Shown: positions 45,392-51,945 of the stretch, one piece after another
Layout of the letters: the number at the start of each line of letters is the position of its first letter
How positions within the stretch are numbered: the stretch's first letter is position 1
Source: Polyangia bacterium
GTDB lineage: Bacteria > Myxococcota_A > Polyangia > Nannocystales > Nannocystaceae
DNA: 64,000 nt
Assembly (NCBI GenBank): GCA_030430565.1
Contig: JAUIKS010000038.1
Coordinates: 62,001-126,000 of the forward strand
Direction: 5' to 3'
The notes under the pieces: generated by a model
Told to the model about the DNA's origin: nothing
The model's database searches: none
What the model saw: only the letters and a program-made list of their open reading frames with translations
Program-made: the position numbers and the translations under genes

Positions 45392-45422
45392 GCTGGGTTT
45401 CTTGGTTGTTTGGGGAGTACGC
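45392..45422. repeat. 31 bp direct repeat, right copy
   Basis: Same unit as 42148-42178 with two differences. Located 73 bp after the core at 45307-45319. Confidence 0.65.
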
Positions 45423-45965
45423 GGGAGGTCGCGCGAGGGGGCGCGGGTCTGCGGGGTGTTTGGTACATAGGGGGAACATCACACAACTACGAATGGGTCT
45501 GGACGATCAATCGAAGAGCAGGCACTCGAGAATCGGACTCGAAGATTGTTTACACCGTCCGCGAGATGCAGCACTTGAGACGCGAGGCTTTCAGCAAGCA
45601 AAATCCCCAAACGAAGCACGTGAATAGCTAGCTCGAGTGAGAACGAACAAGATTGAGGATCGCTAATCGGAGGCACCAGGCACGTGCGCGGAGGTCACGC
45701 TCGACGCGTTGCCACGTTCTCGCCATTGGCGGCCTGCCTGGTACCGCGCACCGCACCCGCCGTCAGGCACGATCTCTGAGTCGCCGCGTTGGAGCGAGCC
45801 GATCCTGACGGTCGACCGCTTCCACGGGCTCACGCGCGCGCTGACGGTGCTCGCGGCTTGGCGAGCCGGTCGGCGCGAGGACGCGCTCGTCCTCGCTCGT
45901 CCTCGCGCTCGCCCTGCCGTCGGTCTGGCAGGACCTGCCGATCCTCTTGCAGCGGGAGCACGATC
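45423..45965. other. Gene-poor stretch inside insert A
   Basis: Several overlapping open frames of 65-75 codons on both strands exist between 45406 and 45676; one plus-strand frame ending at 45631 (WYIGGTSHNYEWVWTINRR) looks the most protein-like but has no ribosome-binding site I can see and no recognisable family. No feature is supported. The rest is the upstream region of the ArdA-like gene. Confidence 0.3.
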
Positions 45966-46292
45966 GTGAGCGACATCATTGACATCGGAAACGGGCTGAT
46001 GGCTCGCGTACGCCTCGCCCTTCGGAAACACTTCGAGGGTGACGAGCGCAGCGTCGAGCGCACGCTCCAAGGCTATGTCGCTACCATGGAGAATCGCGGC
46101 GCGTTCGTGACTAGCGAGCTCGAGGAGGCGCTCCCGCCGAACATGACGTGGCTGCTCGAGTACCTCGACCTCGACACGATCGCTCGCGACTGGGAGTGGA
46201 GCAGCCGGTGCTTATTCGTGGACGACAAGCACGACGTTCACGTGTTCATGGAGCGCGAAGACGCCCCGCTGAGTCCGGCTGACGTTAGATGA
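45966..46292 (+). CDS. Small ArdA-like antirestriction protein (C-terminal part)
   Basis: 108 aa from a GTG at 45966. The C-terminal half reads WLLEYLDLDTIARDWEW...CLFVDDKHDVHVFM. This is close in layout to the end of ArdA proteins (W-L...h-D-W-D-S-I-A-R-E...D...V-H-V-F), DNA mimics encoded by mobile elements that block type I restriction. The N-terminal half is not obviously ArdA and the usual total length is about 165 aa, so this may be a shortened or divergent member. Its place inside an integrative element fits. A longer upstream frame is Arg-rich and rejected. Confidence 0.45.
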   Translation: MSDIIDIGNGLMARVRLALRKHFEGDERSVERTLQGYVATMENRGAFVTSELEEALPPNMTWLLEYLDLDTIARDWEWSSRCLFVDDKHDVHVFMEREDAPLSPADVR

Positions 46293-46365
46293 CCGCCCGC
46301 GACCGAAGCCGCGGACGGACGAGCGTACACATGCCTGCAAGCTGAGCGCACGCTCGTCGCAACCT

Positions 46366-46401
46366 ACCACGGGGGCCTCTGGCAACAGCGGCCCCCGTGG
46401 T
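46366..46401 (+). terminator. Strong hairpin downstream of the ArdA-like gene
   Basis: A perfect 12 bp stem ACCACGGGGGCC / GGCCCCCGTGGT with a 12 nt loop, followed by GTTTC. Located 73 bp after the stop at 46292. Confidence 0.7.
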
Positions 46402-46452
46402 GTTTCGAACTACCAGGGTCCCAAACCGGTTTCCCCGTGTTTTGCCGAAAAC

Positions 46453-46540
46453 CTCCGGATACCCAACGAAACCCGGGGTTTTCGGTCAGAAACTCCGGAG
46501 TTTTTCGCCGAAAACCCCGGATTTTCGGTTATATCCGGAG
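46453..46540. repeat. Nested palindrome with a 13 bp perfect inverted repeat
   Basis: CCGGGGTTTTCGG (46473-46485) is the exact reverse complement of 46508-46520; the middle AAACTCCGGAGTTT is itself a palindrome, making one near-perfect 48 bp palindrome. An outer pair CTCCGGATA / TATCCGGAG (46453-46461, 46532-46540) extends it. Composition is AT-richer than the flanks. The following 46541-46800 contains no gene and includes TTTAAGGACAGGCGG at about 46565, a string also found at about 51914 upstream of the S41 protease gene. Confidence 0.75.
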
Positions 46541-46800
46541 AAACCGGCAGGTTTTTCATAGGTATTTAAGGACAGGCGGTCTAGGTATAGGGAGCGCTCA
46601 CGAACGTGCGCGGCTCGTAGTCGCGGCATCAACGCTGATGGACAGCGCCGACTGCCGCTCCGCGATCGGCGTTTCCCGCGGACACGGCTTCGCGTCCGGC
46701 CCCGCTTACATCGAGGTCGCCGCCACGATATTCGGTCAAACCGGCCAAATTCTGGCCAGTTGCGTCGACGCTGGATCTTCGGATAATCACGTAGTCCTCC

Positions 46801-47757
46801 ATGCCATCACTGCGGCTCGATCGGCTCGTCGCGCTCACCGCCACCGTGTGCGCGCTTGGTTGCCCCCCGGAGGTCGGGGACACGATCGCCGTCTCCGTGA
46901 CAAGTGATCCCGACGAGAGCGGCACGAGCAGCTCGACAACGACCGCGGACGCCGACGCGACCGAAAGCACCACCGGCGCTACGGCCGGTTCCGCAGGATC
47001 GGAGTCGGACAGCGACAGCAGCTCGATGACGAGCAGCTCGACCTCGAGCACCACCGAGACTACCACCGGTCAAGCCGTGTGTGGCGACGGCGAAGTCCAG
47101 GGGGACGAGGAGTGCGACGACGGCAACGACGATGACCTCGACGCGTGCTTGAGCTCATGCGAACTCGCGGGCTGCGGCGACGGCATCGTTCACGACGACT
47201 TCGGCGAGGAGTGCGATGACGGCAACAGCGTTGAGGACGACGGCTGTAACTCGGCGTGCGCGCGCGATCGCTTCGTGTTTTTGACGAGCACAGAGACGCA
47301 GGGAAAATTCGGGGCGGTGAGCGGCGCTAACTCTCACTGTAAGTCGCTGGCCCAGGACGCTGGCCTGCCCAACCCGCTCACGTATCGCGCGTGGATGAGC
47401 GACGACACTCACAACCCCAACGACTGGTTTTTGCAGTCGCAGGGGCGTTACCTGCTCACGAACGGGGCGCTGGTCGCCAACAACTGGGACGACCTGACCG
47501 ACGGGACGATCGAGAGCCCGATCAACGTCGACGAGAAGGGCGAGTTGGTCGAGAACGCCGCCGCGTGGACCAACACCACGCCCGAGGGCCTCAAGCACCC
47601 CGACTCAGCGGACTGTGAGGGCTGGACGACCACCGCGTTTCCGACCGAGGGGCGTCTCGGTCAATCCTGGAAGACAGACGGCGAGTGGACGGACGCGCAG
47701 AACTTTAATCCCACGCTCTGCGGCGGAGTCGCTCACTTTTACTGCTTTGAAAACTAG
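46801..47757 (+). CDS. DUF4215-repeat lipoprotein with C-terminal DUF1554-like domain
   Basis: 318 aa. Lipoprotein signal ending CALGC, then a Ser/Thr/Asp-rich linker (30-95). Two Cys-rich DUF4215 repeats follow (CGDGEVQGDEECDDGND..., CGDGIVHDDFGEECDDGNS...), a myxobacterial surface motif. The C-terminal domain (FVFLTSTETQGKFGAVSGANSHCKSLAQDAGLPNPLTYRAWMSD) matches DUF1554, also found in leptospiral lipoproteins, with conserved F-x-T-S, G-G-x-x-G-A-D/N-x-x-C and Y-x-A-W. Probably displayed on the outer membrane. Followed 51 bp later by a similar gene, so likely one operon. Confidence 0.83.
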   Translation: MPSLRLDRLVALTATVCALGCPPEVGDTIAVSVTSDPDESGTSSSTTTADADATESTTGATAGSAGSESDSDSSSMTSSSTSSTTETTTGQAVCGDGEVQGDEECDDGNDDDLDACLSSCELAGCGDGIVHDDFGEECDDGNSVEDDGCNSACARDRFVFLTSTETQGKFGAVSGANSHCKSLAQDAGLPNPLTYRAWMSDDTHNPNDWFLQSQGRYLLTNGALVANNWDDLTDGTIESPINVDEKGELVENAAAWTNTTPEGLKHPDSADCEGWTTTAFPTEGRLGQSWKTDGEWTDAQNFNPTLCGGVAHFYCFEN

Positions 47758-47808
47758 CGGCGCCGCGTCGATCGCGGCGAGGTTCTCCACAGACGGGGAG
47801 GTCCCTCC

Positions 47809-48987
47809 ATGCGAGGTCGTTTCGGATCAGAGGTCGCAATCGTTCCTTCGCTTATATGCGCGCTCGCTGGACAGATCGCGTGCGTGGAGACGCATGTTCC
47901 TTCGTCCATGACCCTTGGAACCGACGCGGACACGGACGGCGCCAGCGCTACAGGCTCAGGTGGCGGTGAAGACGTGCCGAGCACGAGCACCGGTACGACG
48001 ACCACGGGCGACCCCATGAGCTCATCGGGACTCACCACGAGCTCGCCCACCTCGAGCTCGAGCGGCTCCACGAGCGACGCGGAGCCAGAGTGCGGCGATG
48101 GTGTCCACGATCCCGCGACCGAGGAATGCGACGAGGGCGTCGACAATTCGGATCACGGCGACTGCACGGGCGAGTGCGTCCTCAACGTCTGCGGTGATGG
48201 ATTGCGGCACGACGGCGTCGAGGAGTGTGATCTTGGGCCCGCCAACCACGACTCGCCGTGTGGAGGCTGCACGACGAGCTGTACCTTCGGGGCGTACTGC
48301 GGCGACGGCAACACGGACCCGGAGTGCGGCGAGCTATGTGACGGCGGCGACAGCCCGGATGGGCTTGCGTGTTCCGAGACCTGCCGTTTCGACGGCGCCA
48401 AGCTCGTGTTCGTCACGCCCGGGACGTACTCAGGTGACCTCACCGCATACACGGAGCGCCCGACCCACGACGGCGTCGACGCTGCCGACTGGATCTGCCA
48501 CGAGCTCGCGGACGCCGCTGGGCTCATTGAGCCGCCCGCCGAGGATGACGAGCCGCCGGAGCCAAGGTTCCGGGCGTGGGTCAGCGCCGTGGGCCTCGAC
48601 GAGCTTGGTGAGCCGATCGAGCTCGAGGAGCAGTTCAAGACCGTCGAGAACCGCTTCAACAGCGACCACACCGGCTTCTACCTCACGCGCGACGGGACCA
48701 AAATCGCCGAGGGCTGGGCGGGGCTGAAGTCGGGCGAGCTTCTCGCGCCGATCACCGCCACGACCGAGCCCGAGATGCATCTCTACGACGTGAGCGTGTG
48801 GACCAACACGCGATCCGACGGGACCATGAATCAGTCATTCCTAAGCTGCCTCGATTGGACATACGACGGGGAGCTCGGTGGCGCGATCGGCAACAACGGA
48901 AGCGTGACTGCCTGGACGTTCATTGCGAACGACCAGGGGATCCAGAACTGCGCGTTGAAGCAGCGCCTGTACTGTGTGGAGCAGTAG
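47809..48987 (+). CDS. DUF4215-repeat lipoprotein with DUF1554-like domain
   Basis: 392 aa, a paralogue of the preceding gene. Signal ending AGQIAC, Ser/Thr/Gly linker, three Cys-rich DUF4215-type units (ECGDGVHDPATEECDEGVDN, CGDGLRHDGVEECDLGPAN, CGDGNTDPECGELCDGGDS), then a DUF1554-like domain (LVFVTPGTYSGDLTAY...RFRAWVSAV). The gap to the upstream gene is 51 bp. With that gene it forms the surface cargo of the 4.5 kb sub-element. Confidence 0.82.
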   Translation: MRGRFGSEVAIVPSLICALAGQIACVETHVPSSMTLGTDADTDGASATGSGGGEDVPSTSTGTTTTGDPMSSSGLTTSSPTSSSSGSTSDAEPECGDGVHDPATEECDEGVDNSDHGDCTGECVLNVCGDGLRHDGVEECDLGPANHDSPCGGCTTSCTFGAYCGDGNTDPECGELCDGGDSPDGLACSETCRFDGAKLVFVTPGTYSGDLTAYTERPTHDGVDAADWICHELADAAGLIEPPAEDDEPPEPRFRAWVSAVGLDELGEPIELEEQFKTVENRFNSDHTGFYLTRDGTKIAEGWAGLKSGELLAPITATTEPEMHLYDVSVWTNTRSDGTMNQSFLSCLDWTYDGELGGAIGNNGSVTAWTFIANDQGIQNCALKQRLYCVEQ

Positions 48988-49092
48988 CTCGCGTCGCGAG
49001 AGTCTTCGGAGCGAGATTCACCTACGCGCGAGACCGCGCACGCGCTAAACTGCCCGCGACAAGCAGCGTACTGCCAGCCAAGGACACGAAGC

Positions 49093-49764
49093 ATGGCAGT
49101 TACCGTTCGAGAGCGAACACTCCCCAGCGGGGACTCACACTGGCAGGTCGACATCCGCGTGCGACTCACCGACGGCACCACCCACCGCGAACGCCACAAG
49201 GCGCCGGGCTCCACCCGCGCGCAGGCGCTCCGGTGGGCGCGTCAACGGGAGGCCCACATCTTGCGGCATGGCCCCCAGGGAAAGGAATCCACGAAGAAGA
49301 AGCAGGCGAAGCCGCGCCCGGTCGTCCCCACCTTCGCCGAATTCGCGCCGCGGTTCCTACAGGACCACGTCGTGGCCAACCGGCTCAGCCCGACCACCCG
49401 GCGTGACTACGAGAACACCATCAAGCACCACCTCAATCCTGTACTCGGGGACATCCGGCTGGATCGCCTCGAGCGTCGTGGCGAGCACGTCCTCACGAAC
49501 GACCGTGGGCGGCATCTGACGCCCAACTCGCTCGTGCGGCGGCTTCGCGTCGCGCAGCGACACGCCGGCCTCGCGCCGTGCGGGCCGCACATCCTCCGCC
49601 ACACGTTCTGTAGCCACCTCGTGCTGCGGGGCGTCCACGTGCGCACGATCCAGAAGCTCGCCGGGCACGCCGAGCTGTCCACCACCGAGGTCTACATGCA
49701 CTTGGTCAGCGAGGCCGAGGACGACGCGATCAGGCGGCTTCGCGGGGAAGACGACGAGGAGTAG
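49093..49764 (+). CDS. Tyrosine recombinase/integrase, internally deleted
   Basis: 223 aa; typical integrases of this type are about 350-400 aa. The N-terminal part (MAVTVRERTLPSG...VDIRVRLTDGTTHRERHKAPG) is an AP2-like arm-binding region, then a SAM-like core-binding domain (FAPRFLQDHVVANRLSPTTRRDYENTIKHHLNPVLGDIRLDRL). It then jumps to the C-terminal catalytic part: HILRHTF (H-x-x-R), LAGHAELSTTEVYMH (His, nucleophile Tyr). The segment between RLDRL and RGEHVL that normally carries the first catalytic Arg is absent, in frame. Likely inactive. Its stop is 3 bp from the element-end sequence at 49766. Confidence 0.85.
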   Translation: MAVTVRERTLPSGDSHWQVDIRVRLTDGTTHRERHKAPGSTRAQALRWARQREAHILRHGPQGKESTKKKQAKPRPVVPTFAEFAPRFLQDHVVANRLSPTTRRDYENTIKHHLNPVLGDIRLDRLERRGEHVLTNDRGRHLTPNSLVRRLRVAQRHAGLAPCGPHILRHTFCSHLVLRGVHVRTIQKLAGHAELSTTEVYMHLVSEAEDDAIRRLRGEDDEE

Positions 49765-49765
49765 T

Positions 49766-49854
49766 TGGAACCAGGCGGGAACATCGACACCCCATCACCA
49801 AAACACCCTGTAACCTCAACCCCTTACAACCTCGCGGCGCAGTAGGCCGCGTAC
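49766..49854. other. Right end of insert A: arm GGAACC-N5-GGAAC and core GTAGGCCGCGTAC
   Basis: Begins right after the recombinase stop. Arm at 49767-49782, core at 49842-49854 in the Gly-loop codons of kinase fragment 1. About 90 bp similar to 45231-45319. Confidence 0.7.
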
Positions 49855-50030
49855 ACGACCCCCATCCCGCCGCGGCCGAGCTCGTCGACCACGAGGTAGC
49901 GCCCGATCCGTGGTGGGCGGCGGCGCGACTCGGCTGACTCGAGATCGTGGACGTGGGACACGCGCGCCTGCAGCGACGCCGCGTCGACCGCCATGGTCGC
50001 TTCGAAACCGGTCGTGTTCTGCTCGCTCAT
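49824..50030 (-). pseudogene. Kinase fragment 1: N-terminus and Gly-loop of the interrupted Ser/Thr kinase
   Basis: From the ATG at 50030: a 40 aa leader (MSEQNTTGF...) then RIGRYLVVDELGRGGMGVVYAAY (Gly-loop, subdomain I) through codon 63 (ending 49842). It then enters insert sequence with CAARL and a stop. Codons 1-63 joined to fragment 2 (FAAYDPELDRKVAIK) continue the normal subdomain I-II sequence seen in the intact paralogues (AAYDEELDRRVALK). It therefore supplies the native start of the split gene. A motif copy (g) lies 38-67 bp upstream, at the expected promoter position. Confidence 0.85.
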
Positions 50031-50067
50031 GGGGTCGTGAGCGCTGATGACGGTATCACGGAGAAAA

Positions 50068-50097
50068 TGTCGCTACAGACATGTCTTAAAGTATGTC
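50068..50097. promoter_or_regulatory. ATGTC-repeat motif, copy g
   Basis: Three ATGTC elements at 50068, 50081 and 50093 (periods 13 and 12 bp), including AGACATGTCT, a 10 bp perfect palindrome. Located 38-67 bp upstream of the start of kinase fragment 1 (50030) and beyond the 3' end of the minus-strand gene at 50154, so it most likely serves the kinase. Confidence 0.5.
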
Positions 50098-50153
50098 TGC
50101 GCGGGCGCGGGCGCGGGCGCGCCGCGACGTCGCGCGGCTTCGAGCCGCGGCGG

Positions 50154-50579
50154 CTACTCGTCGCCGTGGCGGGCGGCGAGGTAGAGCGCCGCGACGATGT
50201 CGAAGGAGAGGCAGGCCCAGCGGTACCACTCGGGGACGAAGTCCCCCGAGACGCCGGCGTGGACGACCATGTCCCAGGCGGCGTGGAGGGCCCAGCCGAG
50301 CGCGAGCAGCCGCGCGCTGCGGCGGACCCCGAGCAGCGCGAGCGCGCTGTAGGCGACGAGGCCGAGGAGCTCGACCGACATCCAGCCCGCGCCGGCCTCG
50401 CGCGCGGCGAAGCCGATGTAGATGAGCGCCGCGACCGCGAGGTAGACGGCCCACGCGACGCGCTCGAGCTGACGCTGGGCGACGGGCCCTTCGCGCAGGC
50501 GGGCGCAGTGAAGGCGGGTGGAGGCGATCGAGAGGAGGGCGAGGCCGATGCCCGCGAGCAGACCGACGAGCGCTGTCAT
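50154..50579 (-). CDS. DUF6010-like membrane protein
   Basis: 141 aa with four hydrophobic helices. The C-terminal GWALHAAWDMVVHAGVSGDFVPEWYRWACLSFDIVAALYL matches the H-A-x-W-D...H...V-P-x-W-Y-x-x-C...D pattern of DUF6010 membrane proteins. The conserved His, Asp and Cys face one side of the membrane, but function is unknown. Start at 50579; the 163 bp to the divergent sigma factor gene may contain promoters for both. Its 3' end is just beyond motif copy g. Confidence 0.7.
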   Translation of the reverse strand: MTALVGLLAGIGLALLSIASTRLHCARLREGPVAQRQLERVAWAVYLAVAALIYIGFAAREAGAGWMSVELLGLVAYSALALLGVRRSARLLALGWALHAAWDMVVHAGVSGDFVPEWYRWACLSFDIVAALYLAARHGDE

Positions 50580-50742
50580 CGACGCGATGATATCGCGGCG
50601 CGGCGGGCGGTCCTCGCGGGGAGGGGGCCGCGTTTGCCGATGTGTGCGGAGCGCGTGATTTCGCGCGGGCGAAGTTTTTTTGCAGAGTTTCGCGCGCGAG
50701 TGAACGATCCGCGGCGCGTGTGCATACCTGCGGTTGGAGTTA

Positions 50743-51330
50743 ATGCCCGCGGCCTCAAGACCGGATGCGCGTGACGGCGTGAGCGACGAGCAGCTCGTCG
50801 CGGCGCTGCGGCGTGGCGAGCTCGCGGCCTTTGATCGACTGTACCGGCGCTACCACGTGCGGCTGTTCGGCTACGTGCGGCGCTACGTGAAGGAGCGCGC
50901 GCTGGCGGAGGACCTGTTCCAGGACGTGCTGCTGACGGTGCTGCGCGATCGCACCTACGATCCCGCGCGCGGTCGCTTCGCGCCGTGGCTGTTTCGGGTG
51001 GCGCGCAACCGGTGTCTGCAGGAGGACCGCATGCGCGCGGTTCGGACCCGCCGGGCGGCGTTGGCGGGCTCTCCGTCGACGGCCCAGGTCGCGGCGACGA
51101 ACCCGGAGCAGGCGCTCGCGCGCGCGGACCACGTGCAGACGGCGATGTCGGGGCTCTCCGAGGCGCACCGGCAGGTGCTGGTGCTCAAGCAGGTCGCGGA
51201 GCTGACCTACGCCGAGATAGCGACGCTGCTGGGGGTCGCCGAGGGCACGGTGAAGTCGCGGGTGCACGCCGCGACCAAGTCCCTGCGCGCGCGCCTGCTC
51301 GAGCTGCAGGAGCGCGAGCGACCTGCGTGA
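50743..51330 (+). CDS. ECF-type RNA polymerase sigma factor
   Basis: 195 aa from the ATG at 50743, preceded by GGAG five bases upstream; an alternative TTG at 50734 lies over that ribosome-binding site. Sigma2 domain: AAFDRLYRRYHVRLFGYVRRYVKERALAEDLFQDVLLTVLRDR (core RNA polymerase and -10 binding). Sigma4: MSGLSEAHRQVLVLKQVAELTYAEIATLLGVAEGTVKSRVHAATKSLRARL (HTH for the -35). No sigma1 or sigma3 domain, so it is an ECF factor. It is followed at 33 bp by an anti-sigma gene and then an S41 protease. Confidence 0.92.
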   Translation: MPAASRPDARDGVSDEQLVAALRRGELAAFDRLYRRYHVRLFGYVRRYVKERALAEDLFQDVLLTVLRDRTYDPARGRFAPWLFRVARNRCLQEDRMRAVRTRRAALAGSPSTAQVAATNPEQALARADHVQTAMSGLSEAHRQVLVLKQVAELTYAEIATLLGVAEGTVKSRVHAATKSLRARLLELQERERPA

Positions 51331-51363
51331 GCGGATGATGTTGAACGTTGATGTGAGCGCGCG

Positions 51364-51894
51364 ATGACGACTTCGAGGATGGACGCGGACGCCGAGGAGG
51401 CGGAGATGGACTGCCAGAGCTGCCAAGACGAGCTGATCGACTATGTGTACGACGAGCTCCCAGACGCGCGGCGGCGCGCGGTCTCGCGGCACCTGGGGCG
51501 CTGCTCGAGCTGCGCGCTGGAGTTCTGCCAGCAGCGCGAGGAACTCGACGGGCTGACGCGGGCCTTCGCGGAGGCGCCGGGCGAGCACGTGCGCGCGGCG
51601 CTGCGCGCCGAGGTCGAGCGGAGCTTCGGACCGCCGCTGTGGCGGCGGCTGCTCCGCGCGTGGACGCGGCCGGTCCCGGCCTACGGGGTCGCGGTCGCGG
51701 GCCTGCTGCCGGTGCTGCTGTGGGTGGTCACGGCGAGCCTCTCGGCGACGGGCGGCGGGTCTTCGCGCGCGGTCGCGGACGCCGGCGGCGAGCGCGGCGC
51801 GGCGTTGATCGAGGCGCGCGCGTCGTCGTCGTCGGCGCGGATCGCCGACTACGACGCGAGCACGGTGCTGGGGCGCGCGCCGGGGCTGTGGTGA
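51364..51894 (+). CDS. Membrane anti-sigma factor with zf-HC2 domain
   Basis: 176 aa. N-terminal zinc-binding anti-sigma domain: DCQSCQDELIDYVYDELPDARRRAVSRHLGRCSSCALEFCQQ (H-x-x-x-C-x-x-C), binding the upstream ECF factor. One membrane helix (VAVAGLLPVLLWVVTASL) about residues 108-127, then a short periplasmic tail. Lying between the sigma factor and a C-terminal processing protease suggests that proteolysis may release the sigma factor. ATG at 51364 follows the sigma stop by 33 bp; a later ATG (MDCQS) is an alternative start. Confidence 0.88.
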   Translation: MTTSRMDADAEEAEMDCQSCQDELIDYVYDELPDARRRAVSRHLGRCSSCALEFCQQREELDGLTRAFAEAPGEHVRAALRAEVERSFGPPLWRRLLRAWTRPVPAYGVAVAGLLPVLLWVVTASLSATGGGSSRAVADAGGERGAALIEARASSSSARIADYDASTVLGRAPGLW

Positions 51895-51945
51895 GGCCGC
51901 GCCCGACAGGATTTTAAGGACAGGCGGATCCGAGCAAAAAGGACG

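Larger units (their letters stand above)
26965..49854. mobile_element. Insert A (22.9 kb, composite) interrupting the kinase gene in the Gly-loop codons
   Basis: Kinase fragments 1 and 2 meet at GTAGGCCGCG[T/A]AC (26965-26977 and 49842-49854), which on the minus strand encodes V-Y/F-A-A-Y at the end of the Gly-loop. Excision at this repeat rejoins the gene in frame. A third core copy with its adjoining about 75 bp arm lies at 45231-45319 and divides the insert into 18.3 kb and 4.5 kb parts. The tyrosine recombinase at 49093 is directly beside the right end, as in integrative elements. The recombinase appears internally deleted, so movement today would need another enzyme. Confidence 0.65.

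Noticed and set aside
45406..45676. Small overlapping frames of 65-75 codons on both strands
   Set aside because: No ribosome-binding site, no family, and mutual overlap; none can be preferred.
47391..47618. Frames in and opposite the DUF4215 lipoprotein genes
   Set aside because: They follow from the repeated Cys/Asp/Gly codons and have no independent support.
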